From Dallia pectoralis (lineage: Eukaryota > Chordata > Actinopteri > Esociformes > Umbridae), in NCBI GenBank assembly GCA_029465975.1, contig CM055753.1, positions 8,586,821 through 8,650,820 on the forward strand: DNA of 64,000 nt. The letters are read 5' to 3'. Numbering within the stretch: position 1 is the first letter of the stretch; every line of letters begins with the position of its first letter. This document shows positions 53,545-64,000 of this stretch, one piece after another. The notes below the pieces were generated by a model that was given only the letters and a program-made list of their open reading frames with translations, was not told the origin of the DNA and did not search any database. The position numbers were made by a program, and so were the translations under genes.

Positions 53545-54460
53545 CCGGACCGATGCTATTTGTGAGCTAACGCTAGCTGTTGTGTTCACTTTCCTTCAGG
53601 CTTTCCTGATGGACACTGTCAAATGTACTTAGCTTAGCTTATACTGGGTTGCGTGGATATCAGATGTAGCTATGTTTAGATGAATCCACCCACCGTCTGT
53701 AAACCACTCTGGACCAAAACTGTGTCGAAAAAAACGTATGTAATGTACGGAGTGCATGTTAGGACATCATCAGCCCCAAGCCTCGTCTAATGATCATTGT
53801 CTTACGTAGGGGCGGAGACATTTAAATGAGCATGTCTCTCAAAGGGCACAACGCAGTGTGTCATCATGTGTCTCTCTCTCTTTATATACCCGCTCGTCCC
53901 AAATGGCAACCTATAGCCTGGGAAATGCATTACTCAGACCCAGGTCCGTGGGGCTTCGGTCCAAACGAGTGCACTAGACGGGGAATGGAGCGGTGCCATT
54001 TGGTCCGCGGCCCGTCTCTCTGTGGCTGGCTGTGTTAGGCTTGGTCCGGTGGACACTGGTCACTGATGCAGGCTAAACGTCGCACTTGCCCCGGGGCTGG
54101 ACAACAAAGGCCTCTCACCCGGATGGCTCTATGAGGACAAACATAAACAAGTGACGGATGTACGCCCGCTCATCCGTTTACTGATAGACACACGCGAGCG
54201 TGCTCACAGACACGCAGAGAACACGCATGATACAACCGCAAACAGACAGACACACACACACACAGACACACACACATGAATGTACAATAACAGGAAGTCA
54301 GTGCCATTCTGACATCTCACAACTCAACAAAATCCTAAATCCACACAGACCAATACATTTTTCCGTTAAGCTCCAAAGATGTGTTCACAGCATCACCTAA
54401 CCTCATCAGGGGCAGCTTGAAGGGATCTAGAACAATGGTTCAAAATCCTAATTTATCAAT
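53545..54460. other. intergenic unique DNA, no gene recognised
   Basis: Mixed composition with a CA patch at 54248-54275. ORFs below 71 codons. Confidence 0.45.
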
Positions 54461-54461
54461 C

Positions 54462-54880
54462 ACCACCAGGATCACCAACTGGATCACCAACTGGATCACC
54501 AACTGGACCACCACCTGGATCACATCTGGATCACCACCTGGATCACCATCTGGATCACCAACTGGATCACCATCTGGATCACCAACTGGATCACCAACTG
54601 GATCACCAACTGGATCACCATCTGGATCACCAACTGGATCACCAACTGGATCACCATCTGGATCACCAACTGGATCACCAACTGGACCACCAACTGGATC
54701 ACCAACTGTATCACCACCTGGATCACCAACTGTATCACCACCTGGATCACCAACTGGATCACTAACTAGATCACCAACTGGATCACCAACTGGATCACTA
54801 ACTAGATCACCAACTGGATCACCAACTGGATCACTAACTGTATCACCAACTGGATCACCAACTGGATCACTAACTGGATC
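54462..54880. repeat. 12-bp minisatellite, about 35 copies
   Basis: The unit ggatcaccaact, with ggatcaccatct, ggatcaccacct, gtatcaccacct and agatcaccaact variants. The + frame reads TGSP/SGSP tetrapeptides, the - frame DPVG; both are by-products of a 12-bp period. Confidence 0.95.
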
Positions 54881-55658
54881 ATGGAATGTCAATCTGTTAA
54901 CTGGCACAGACATGCTACAGAGCAGAACTGATCGGATCTCCACAACAACCACTGTTTTTATCCTCTGGGTCTTGGATGAATCACTCCCTCCCCTCCCTCT
55001 CCTCCCCTCTCTGGTCGTCTCTTAATGTGCTCCTGGTGTACTGGATAAATGATCATCTAGCAATCTGTGAGTGTTTGTGCCGCGGGTGAACATTGGGCAA
55101 GCTGCCCAAACAATTAATAGTCTTTGTAATGGGCGCGAATGAAACGGAGAGTAAACAAACACGAGGGAGGGAAAATCTTTCATTAAAGGCTGATCAGCTT
55201 TTTTTGGTGGGTTTCAAAGCACCTCCACGAGGCGAACAAAGGAGTAAAACCCATTTTCCAACCACCTAAGTCAAAGACGTTTTCATCACATGAATAGCGG
55301 AGGTATTTACCCAATACGGCGCAGGAAATGAACCGGCGCTGCAGTGCATGATGGGAAAGTGCTGTAAGTGTGCACAAGGAAGTGTCACCACACAAATACA
55401 AGCGGACAGGCGCTCACTGTTTACTACACCACACGCAGACACGTGCGCACACCAAGGAGAACGTGCGCACGTGGCTCACACACACACACACACGCACGTT
55501 CTGAAATAATTATTAGCTTAAGTTCCGAAGCTGTGGGTCATGTTTTAAAAGCTCCGGCTCGTTAAATATTCACGCATTTGCCAACAGGGCGAGTTCCAGT
55601 CGCCTGTTTGAACATGTTTCTCTTGTAGGAGACTTGACCCTGGTTCTGCCTGGTTCAA
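54881..55658. other. intergenic unique DNA, no gene recognised
   Basis: Mixed composition with a CA run at 55477-55494. No ORF with domain support. Confidence 0.45.
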
Positions 55659-55867
55659 CCTCCATCACCTCCATCACCTCCGTCACCTCCGTCACCTCCG
55701 TCACCTCCGTCACCTCTGTCACCTTTGTCACCTCCATCACCTCCGTCACCTCCATCACCTCCGTCACCTCCATCACCTCCATCACCTCCATCACCTCCGT
55801 AACCTCCATCACCTCCATCACCTCCATCACCTCCGTCACCTCTGTCACCTCCATCACCTCCGTCAGC
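55659..55867. repeat. 9-bp minisatellite, about 23 copies
   Basis: The unit tccatcacc alternates irregularly with tccgtcacc; rare tctgtcacc and tttgtcacc variants. Frames read SIT/SVT tripeptides (+) and EVM/EVT (-). Confidence 0.95.
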
Positions 55868-55993
55868 CGTGTATTTCTCCCACTGAACACGTCCTAAAAA
55901 AACAGCCCGGCAATCCCCAATCTGCCCCTTAAATATTCCCTATTAGGAATGCTATTTGGATAAACATCCAGCTAGTCCTGTCATTCTTTTTGA

Positions 55994-56026
<33 letters not shown>

Positions 56027-56039
56027 TGTGTGTGTGTGT

Positions 56040-56098
<59 letters not shown>
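55994..56098. repeat. (GT)n microsatellite
   Basis: GT run of about 105 bp with two TA interruptions. Confidence 0.97.
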
Positions 56099-56100
<2 letters not shown>

Positions 56101-56149
56101 GATGTTGTTTGTGAACACAGAGTTTTGTTTTTCTCTTTTTTCTCTGAAA

Positions 56150-56740
56150 CACCAAATTGCCTAAGGGCCTGCGGATGCAATAAAGACAAAGTGGGAATAG
56201 ATTAACAAAATGATTTACATCCATAATTGTGCGTTTTGTTTCAGTTGCTGTATTATTGTTGGATTTCTTTTAGGTTTGTACACTGTATACAAATAGTTTG
56301 ACCTGTTGTGGTACTTGTTGTAAATGTCGTATTCCTCGTGTTAGCCGTGGTGTAAATTGTTTTATTAGTTGTGATAATTTAGTTGTACGTGAATTACTTC
56401 CGATATTCCTCGTATGTTTGCATTTTACTCGCTGTATCAGCTGATATTTAACTTGCTGCATCACATATTGTAATTCCGTTTCCCTCTTGTTACTTGTTGG
56501 TTTGCTTGTTGTATTTTCTCGTTGTTTTACTTCCTGTTTCTTTTTCATTTCTGCGTTATGTGCGGAGGCAAGCTCTATAGATTACTCCGTATAATTTGTC
56601 AACACAGTACTAGTGTGTATCTGGTGTTTCCATGGCACACCAACATCAACTTGCCTGAGGGGCTGCTGTTGCAATAAAGACAAATTAGAAATAAATTGCA
56701 AAAAACGATTTTGATCCATAACTATACTTTTCATGTCGTT
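56150..56740. repeat. diverged direct duplication flanking a TTGTT-rich segment
   Basis: Block A (about 56150-56240) and block B (about 56652-56735) share the order ttgcct(a/g)agg, gcaataaagacaaa, (a/g)aata(g/a)at, and ttacatccataa/ttgatccataa. Between them lies a 400-bp T/G-rich stretch with recurrent acttgttg/cgttgt phrases, perhaps an old decayed minisatellite. Confidence 0.5.
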
Positions 56741-56766
56741 TTGAGGCCCGCAAGAGTATATTTCCT

Positions 56767-56915
56767 GTGTGTGTGTATATGTGCACGTGTGTATATGTGC
56801 ACGTGTGTATCTGTGCACGTGTGTATATGTGCACGTGTGTATCTGTGCACGTGTGTATATGTGCACGTGTGTATATGTGCACGTGTGTATCTGTGCATGT
56901 GTGTATATGTGCTGC
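56767..56915. repeat. 16-bp minisatellite, about 9 copies
   Basis: The units gtgtgtatatgtgcac and gtgtgtatctgtgcac alternate irregularly, framed by GT. Confidence 0.92.
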
Positions 56916-57962
56916 ACTGATGGAACTAAAACACTCGCAGTTGCTTTCAACCATTCGTTTCTTCTGTCATTTTTTAATACTAACAAGTGTGTCCTACAAC
57001 AACACTCAGAATCAGAGAGCTCACACACACATTCTGACAATGTACTCCAATGGGTTTTTAGGAAGGAGACTGGGAGACAGGAAACGACACCAGCAGTAAT
57101 AATTTGAGAGAAGGCCCATTTGGATTTCACCTCACCTTTATGTGCATTCAACGTGGCCAGTGAGGTGTGCGCTGTATCCGGCTTTCAACCAGCCCGAGGA
57201 CTACATTTCCCATATCCCCTCCTTATCGGCCAATGAGAGTGTGACCCGGTGCGCCCAGGTTCCCTGGGTTGTCACATGACCGCGTGTAGGACACCAGAGG
57301 ACAATGAGAAGGACTGAGAACACGCGCGCGTCTGGGGACGGGGATAAAAATACTGCGCTGACAAGTCAATTAATCAGTTCTGAGGCCCCGGCAGCAGAAC
57401 ACTGCTTCCTGCTGAGGACAAAGAGGATCCGTCTCTTCAAGACAAAAGCCCCGCGGCGTTCCAGTGTGAACGTGGGAGGACACGGGACAATGATTTTTAT
57501 TAACTCTTGTGTTGGCTACAGTACTCCCTGTTTAGTCCAATACCCCGACGGGTCCGGTCAGGTCAAAACAAGTGCACGACAGAGTTACGTTCAGGAGCCA
57601 GCTGTTCTGTGTTGTTTACCAGGCACTGGGCTCTCCCTGTTGCCGGCGGAGGAACTGAACCGGGACGTAACGCACTCTCTGGGTCCCGGGCTGTGCTTTA
57701 TGTTCCGGCGCTGAGTCAGTCCTAAGTTACATTTTCAAGCGGAATCCCATTTTGCTTTCGATTGGAAAAACGGGCAAAAGTCAAGATGGAGGGGGAGAGC
57801 GGCGTGAATGAATCGCCCGCTCGGGTTCAGAGAAAACTACTTTCAAGATCGGAGACGGTTGGAGGTGCAGCCGAGAAAAAAACATGTAAAAAAATAAAGT
57901 GTTTAGTGGGTATGGAGTTGTGTGTGTTTATACCTGCAGACACATGTGAATATGTTCGTACC
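56916..57962. other. intergenic DNA, no gene recognised
   Basis: GC-rich at 57180-57720 with a 136-codon ORF at 57304-57714 that has no recognisable domain. I see no splice or promoter evidence for it. Confidence 0.4.
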
Positions 57963-58141
57963 TGATGTGTGTGTGTACCTGATCTGTGTGTGTACCTGAT
58001 GTGTGTGTGTACCTGATCTGTGTGTGTACCTGATGTGTGTGTGTGTGTGTACCTGATGTGTGTGTGTGTGTGTACCTGATCTGTGTGTGTGTGTACCTGA
58101 TGTGTGTGTACCTGATTTGTGTGTGTGTACCTGATTTGTGT

Positions 58142-58221
<80 letters not shown>

Positions 58222-58253
58222 GCGTGTGCGTGTGCGTGTGTGTGTGTGTGTGC
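57963..58253. repeat. (GT)n with GTACCTGATGT units
   Basis: The 5' half consists of about ten units of tgtgtgtgtacctgat with variable GT length; the 3' half is pure GT, then GTGTGC hexamers. Confidence 0.93.
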
Positions 58254-59620
58254 TGCGTTGCTGCCTGGCTGTACGTCTGCCACCAGGGTCCCTTAAAGTT
58301 GACAGTGAAATAAATTAAAGAGGTTCTGCTCCGTAGACTGTTACTGCACTCGTTCCCTAGAAAGCTTTAATAGCACTTTTTCTGTTAATGGACAATTTGT
58401 GAAGCTGCCCTTCAATGCATCCAAATGCATCCACTGCAGACAACGCCACAGGTCACAAATCAACACTAGTATTACTTTACCGCAATCTAACATCTAGCCG
58501 ACTGACTTAATGCAACGCTGTGACCGTAACAGCCGACATACAGATTATATATACGTATTGGGTTAAGTAGGCCGCCGGTGATTATCCAGACACGGTGCTT
58601 TCAGGAAATAGACGTGAACAAGTTAGCGAAGTTAGCGAACCGGCTCAGTGATGTTTAACCCCTGGTGACCCACTGGCTTTCCAGTGTTAATTATGAAGTT
58701 GTTGCTCTGCTGTATCTGAGTCTCATCCGGTTGTAAAATGCAGAGCGTCTTCAACAGTTGTCGTCGCTTTACTGCAGTGAAGCATCCAGGCCGACGGCTT
58801 AATCCCAACATCTCTCCCCCTCTCAGAGTGATCGGTTTTGGGTGACTGCCAGCTCTTCAGCCCCCTCCTCAGCCCAAGCGCTGATACACACACACACACA
58901 CGCACACGCACACGCACACACACACACACACACACACAATGAGGTAGAGCTGGAGTAATTAAGAAATCACACTGAGTCCAGTCTCATTTAAAATAAGGCA
59001 AAAATAGCTAATCTGTGTTTACTGCAACTCTGTGTCTGGCTACACGGCCTCCCGCTGCCAACGGAGACACATTTAGAGCCGCTGTTTACGACGCAGTCCG
59101 GTCCTGTGTTTCTCCGCCACATGCCATTTCAGGGCTTGGGTAAAAAAAGTAGTGCATAACATCAGGGGATTGGGGGTTCTTACGAGCGCCATTTGTTAAC
59201 GGACGCTTTAGCGCTGCGCCGTAATCTGTTACCTAAATAGATGTTGATGCGGAGGCGTTTACCTTCTGGATTTCCTGTTTTCAGACAGCTCTTTTTTTAT
59301 CACACCCTTATCGCTAAGCGACGTCGGGCGATCGGTATGCGTGACACACGCACGCATCTAGGATTCTGCCCCGCGCGTCACGCGGCAGACAGCCTCCTCG
59401 CGGAGACAGCATCTGTGTCGCTGGGTTTGCAACAGGCGATGACAGGCTACCTACACAGGGTACATTTAAAAGAGCATCAATAACCGACTGCCACGGCTAA
59501 CTGTTGACGTGCATGCTAATAGCTAATTATGAATGATGGCGGATTTATTTACCTGGAGAAGCTATTAGCCTCTCAAGACCTCGAATTCCCCATCAGTGCA
59601 CTGCTGTGCTCTCACTTTGG
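58254..59620. other. intergenic DNA with a CA run
   Basis: Mostly unique. (CA)n/CG at 58887-58938. ATTA-rich and CpG-containing stretches at 59150-59530. No gene recognised. Confidence 0.45.
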
Positions 59621-59625
59621 GTCGG

Positions 59626-59626
<1 letters not shown>

Positions 59627-59681
<55 letters not shown>

Positions 59682-59882
59682 AGGGGTACTAGGAGAGCAT
59701 TGTGTAGGCATGAGTGGTGCTTGGTGTGTGTGAGCTGTGTGTAGCGCTTGGTGTGTGTGTGTGTCTGTGTGTGTGTAGAGAGGGATACTAGAGCATTGTG
59801 TAGGCATGTGTGTGTGCCGCTTGGTGTGTGTGAGTTTGTGTGTAGCGCTTGGTGTGCGTGTGTGTGCGCGTGTGTGTGTGTG
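59627..59882. repeat. (GT)n microsatellites with an embedded ~100-bp tandem duplication
   Basis: The phrase gtagagaggg, tactag, agcattgtgtaggcatg occurs at 59675-59712 and 59773-59807. Each is followed by gcttggtgtgtgtgag and tgtgtagcgcttggtgtg, so a unit of about 100 bp including the GT runs is duplicated. Confidence 0.88.
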
Positions 59883-61010
59883 GGTGTGGGGGGGGTTCTG
59901 TGAGCCGTGACAGTTTGCTAGCTCCAGCTCCTGTTCTGGTCCCGACGTGCCAAAAGGTGTCAGCCCCAGCCAAGCCAGACCCTGACAGGGCTATTAACTG
60001 TGATCTCGACGCTCACCGCCTTCCTGAACGAGGTAAAGCCAGAAACGGCGAGAGCAGTGAGCGGTGGGTGAGGGGTTGAGCGGGGGGACGGGGTGGGGTT
60101 AGAGATTTTAAACACCGCAGTGATCCCGTTCCCACTCCTCACTCGTGACTGATTATTTCCCTGGCAGAACGTTCTTGTCAAAAACCCTTTGGAACCCGGG
60201 TGAGATATTAGAGTATTGATTTCCTAGCGCCGTCGCTAAACGTGGCCTGAACCTCAGGACCACTTAACACCTCTGTCATGTAAGGAACCCGACTCCCCAG
60301 CCCCCCACCCCACCACCCCGCATGTCTTCCTGCCTCCCGGATCACCTTGACTGGCGGGTGAGAGTGGGGGCTGTGGGAGGGAGGGGCTGGCAGAGCGAAG
60401 TGGGTAAAGAGGAGAGACAGGAAGCCCGGGCGGTACAGAGTTCAATTTGCGTTCGGAGCCAATCTCCCCTCGCTGCTTGGAGGAGAGGAGACCCGTGCTC
60501 TGTAGAAACCTGCGGCGCCTGGCTGTCAGGGAACGCCTCGTTCTCAAATCCCGCCACACTGACCTCTACTTCCTGTCTCCGACGTGGCTTGACGGCATCG
60601 TGTCGTTCTCATTCTACCTCAGATGTCGGCTACATGATCTCCTGCTCGCCCCACCTCTTCTTCTTGCCCTCGCTCTCTCTCTCTCTTTCGCTTTCGTTGC
60701 CTGGGGAAGTCGGTTTCACGCGAGCGTCTCTCTCTCTGTGACTGCTTCTCCTCTCGTGTTCTTATCTCCAGCTCGTTTAAAGTCAGAGACGGGCGTGACG
60801 ATATGCGAGAAATGTCCTCCGTAAATAAAGAGTCAGAGCCACCGAGCGTTTACCCGTCCCAGAAACACCTGTCTGCAACTGAATGCCTGCGCGCATATTC
60901 TAATTGGCTCCATGTATTAAAACAATGGATTGATAAAGAGGAAAAGCGTTAAAGGGAAAAACTGAGAGATATGTCTGAGCTACTAGACAGATGGAGTAGC
61001 TCACTTTGTA
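59883..61010. other. intergenic GC-rich DNA, no gene recognised
   Basis: GC-rich with overlapping ORFs of 70-139 codons on both strands and no domain. A CT-rich tract lies at 60672-60695. Confidence 0.4.
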
Positions 61011-61013
61011 GAC

Positions 61014-61072
61014 ACACACACACACACACACAATGAGCACACACAGACACACACACACACACACAAACACAT
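61014..61072. repeat. (CA)n microsatellite
   Basis: CA run with an ATGAG interruption. Confidence 0.93.
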
Positions 61073-62900
61073 TTAGTCAGATCTTTATCGGATTGCTTTT
61101 GATTTCCTACACGCGTTCAACGTTTTGACAGATGAAGGCAGAGCGGGGCACTCAGGACCCACTCTGCTGCTGCTGTTCCGCTGTCGGGACCTGCATCTCC
61201 CGTTTCCAAAATGGCACTGTAAATATTTGATGGCTCTTCCAGCGCGTCTCCGGAACGTGTTGAGTTTCAGTCCCACAGCTGTAGCCCAATGCAGATGGTT
61301 TAGAGCACTCGACCTGTCACTGGCTGCATGAGCACGTCGTGTGAACAGGCAGGTTCAGAAATAATCAGTTCGCTGTAAGATTGAGCTGGGTGAAGGTATG
61401 TTGCCGTCACAAGCGCGTAGGCTAGGATAGGCACGTGGCAAAGTCTTCACCTGACATGTCCTGCCTGACAATCCTTCGTCCCGTTCTGAGCGTCCTGTTC
61501 TGAGCGTCCCGTTCGGAGCATACCAAAAACGTGACACTTGCTTGTAAACACAACATGTCACAACACAACAGGTGACGCGTCACATTGATTAGCGGCGTTC
61601 CTTGTTCGGGCAGTGTGAGGATGGCTTTGTGGCTGATTACTTCTCTCTGGATGCTAGACATAAAATGAATATCTAATTGCATTTTATCCCCGTTATGGTG
61701 CTCTGCAATCAGAAACATTCACTACTGTTGTTTGAACCAACGCCAACCTTGTCGCTGGTAAAGATCAGTCTCTGAAGTTTTACCCAGTTGATTGGGACAT
61801 CAGGCGCAATTAATCTGAACAACCATCACTCAGCAACAATAGACAAGTGGATGCCTTTAAAGGGCGATGCTAAAACGGCATTTCGGATGTTCACGTTTCA
61901 CCTATTCACCAGAAACGCTATGGAAGGCGAGAGGCACTGATAAACACATTTGCACTCATAATAATCCCACTCTGCATTCATTTTCGCTGCCGCCATGGTT
62001 CATGTCTGCTGTTTGTGCTGCGGGGTTCACCCTGTTTGTTGTCCGGTGATATCCGAGACAGGCCTATTTCAAATGCCGGTTTTTCCGGCTGATCCAGGCA
62101 TGACTTGCTCCCAGGGTACGTTTCGTGCCCCTCTTTTATAAGGAGGGTCACAGGTGAGTTCAGTCCTTGAAATGCGGTCTTGTGCGGTCTTGAACGTGAT
62201 TCTTTAGGACGTTTTGTCTCATCGGTGTATGTTCTGTAAATTCGAGGGAAGATGTGAACCACTGAACAATATCTCCGCAGCTCAGTTGCAAAACAAACAT
62301 TCCAGTATTTGATTCATTCTAGAACTTAACGTTCACAATTTGTCCAGGTTAAACGTGGCTTTTTCAGGTTGTCACTTTGCTTTGAGGTTGTTATTTCCTA
62401 GGTCGAAAATAAAATCCTCAAATTCCTTTTCTCTCTCCAGCCAGTTAGGTTTAATAGGCTAACTCCTGCTGTATTGCCCTTTAAAAGACTTGGCACTCTG
62501 GTAAAACGAGAGCGTGCGAATCCAAGCAGTCAGAAAATGTTTGGGCTAACACTTAAACCATCGGCTTCTTCTGAGCTCACGCCAACGGGGTTGAGGTCGG
62601 ATCCAAATAAACAAGATTAGTCCAATAAATGAACCGTATTATCGGTCGACAAGGACTAACTGGAAATATATGTAAATTGACTTGAGATCAAATACACTTT
62701 AAATGGAACTAGGCAGATGTAGTTAATCTGAATCTATGACAAACATGTAACCGGCTGTTTCCATGATGCATTCTGAGACTCTCCTGTAGTTGTGGTCCAG
62801 CATCTGTAGCCACATCCACTAATCAACATATGGGCGTGGCCAGGTTGGAAAAAAATACAGTACAGTGGTTCAGTAATGAAATTACATATTCAAAGTGACC
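61073..62900. other. intergenic unique DNA, no gene recognised
   Basis: About 1.8 kb without tandem arrays. A weak tRNA-like string (gtagcccaatgcagatggtt, tagagcactcgacc) at about 61281-61318 is followed by an aggttcagaaa B-box-like string at 61350, too weak to call. Confidence 0.45.
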
Positions 62901-62904
62901 CTGA

Positions 62905-63150
62905 TTACTCCCTCTCTCCCTCCCTCCATCTCCCTCTCCCTCTCGCTCACTCTCTCTCCCTCTCGCTCACTCTCTCTCCCTCTCGCTCACTCTCTCTCCC
63001 TCTCGCTCACTCTCTCTCCCTCTCGCTCACTCTCTCTTCCTCTCGCTCACTCTCTCTTCCTCTCGCTCACTCTCTCTCTCTCTCTCCCCCTCTCCCTCTC
63101 CCTCTCCCTCTCCCTCTCTCTCTCTCTCACTCTCACTCTCTCACTCTGCC
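62905..63150. repeat. CT-rich array with 20-bp units
   Basis: Six or seven copies of tctctctccctctcgctcac at 62940-63080, flanked by plain CT and CTCCCT runs. Confidence 0.93.
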
Positions 63151-63276
63151 TGGTTTAGATGGTGGAACCCCAGACTCCCTTTGCTATCATGCTATTGAGC
63201 ATGTGACGATATCAAAGCGATAGCAACACCAGAGTGCTGTTTATGAAGGAATGCACTAAATGCATTTATAGATAGT

Positions 63277-63308
63277 GTGTGTTTGTGTGTGTCCACGTGT
63301 GTGTGTCC

Positions 63309-63339
<31 letters not shown>

Positions 63340-63362
63340 CGTCCATGTGTGTGTGCGTGTAT
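63277..63362. repeat. (GT)n microsatellite with GTCC interruptions
   Basis: GT run with tccacg, tccgtg and gcgcg interruptions. Confidence 0.92.
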
Positions 63363-64000
63363 GTATACACATTTGATTCTTTCCGTCTTCGTACGTGGGT
63401 GCACGTGTGAACGCGAAACCGACAAAATTGGTAAGCGGTTTCGCCGGGACATCTGTCATTTCATAACTGAATTATTTGCAATCTGTTCTGCGCTCCTACC
63501 GCGAGGAGAATTCAAAGTGGAGAGAGGCGGAGAGGACTCGCTCAATGCTGCTATGTTTTCTAGTCTTTTAGCAGTTATTTGAAGCTGTCAGAAGCCTGCT
63601 GCTCAAGTCCTTGTTATGGACCACCTGTTCCATCTGCTGCTCAGTCCATTGTAATTTTCCTGGAGCCGTGCAGAACCGCACTCCAGGAGGGAACGAGAGG
63701 ACGAGGGGAAGAGGAGCTGAGGAGGAAGCGAAAACAGGGACGCTTTTAAGCGATCGTTTTAGACGCGCGAACGTCAGGATGACTGGTGTTCGATTCGCGC
63801 AGCGATCTGCGTTGTCCTCGGCGATTCTCTGCCTCCCGTCGCTCGGCGTTAATTAATGCGAGCGGCGAAGCGTTAAGGAAACACACGGGTCTTTGACAAT
63901 TATGCATTCGGGAAGATGGAAATCCTCGCCCGTTTGTTAGAGCTACGCCCGTTTCTCCGTTGTGTAAGCTGCAGCCGTGTGAATGATGTTCATCTCGGGT
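63363..64000. other. terminal unique DNA, no gene recognised
   Basis: Moderately GC-rich. The largest ORFs (81-101 codons) have no domain. A gene could start beyond the window edge, but nothing shows it here. Confidence 0.4.

Noticed and set aside
57304..57714. 136-codon + strand ORF as a gene
   Set aside because: No domain, no splice or promoter signals, GC-rich composition that favours chance ORFs.
61281..61365. tRNA gene or SINE head
   Set aside because: A-box- and B-box-like strings are present, but no cloverleaf can be formed and the boxes are poor matches.

Overview
The window is eukaryotic and looks like teleost fish DNA. It starts with a two-exon zinc-finger gene whose protein is vertebrate Scratch1. 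Its mobile elements are typical of fish: Tc1-like and hAT-like relics, a Ty3/gypsy element, an endogenous retrovirus-like element, tRNA-derived SINE heads and a teleost foldback repeat. (CA/GT)n microsatellites are very abundant. The species cannot be fixed from the sequence.

Layout. 1-3550: scrt1 on the + strand (exons 392-506 and 1368-2092, 279 aa, SNAG domain plus five zinc fingers), with a probable long 3' UTR ending near AATAAA at 3527. 3.6-31.6 kb: gene-poor DNA packed with minisatellites (unit lengths 11, 12, 15, 19, 20, 21, 22, 32 and 39 bp), microsatellites, purine or pyrimidine tracts, a foldback element (14.57 kb), a Tc1-like relic (24.1-24.5 kb) and SINE-like fragments. No further protein gene is supported there; the open frames inside arrays follow from repeat units that lack stops.

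31690-42491: a Ty3/gypsy LTR retrotransposon on the - strand. It has 700-bp LTRs that read as identical, a TAGG target duplication, a tRNA-Leu-type primer site, gag with a CCHC knuckle, a GGGAAAC -1 frameshift site, then protease, RT, RNase H and DD35E integrase. Its pol is cut by a second LTR-type element (34744-38523) with 505/507-bp terminal repeats, an AAAAC duplication, a strong polypurine tract, no visible primer site and a repeat-rich ORF that starts two bases after its LTR. This nested element is the most unusual object in the window.

42.8-46.2 kb: a retroposon tail, a hAT-like relic with TIRs and flanking TGGTAA repeats, a deleted Tc1-like relic and a 25-bp array. 46928-47091: one candidate unassigned exon. 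47866-53540: a retrovirus-like element on the + strand with 566-bp LTRs that read as identical, a GACC duplication, a tRNA-Pro-like primer site and an intact 523-codon gag (MGN start, PPPY, CCHC), but no recognisable pol or env. 53.5-64 kb: more minisatellites and microsatellites, with no gene recognised.

The host gene and the mobile elements show no functional link. The two large LTR elements and the nested one all look recently inserted.
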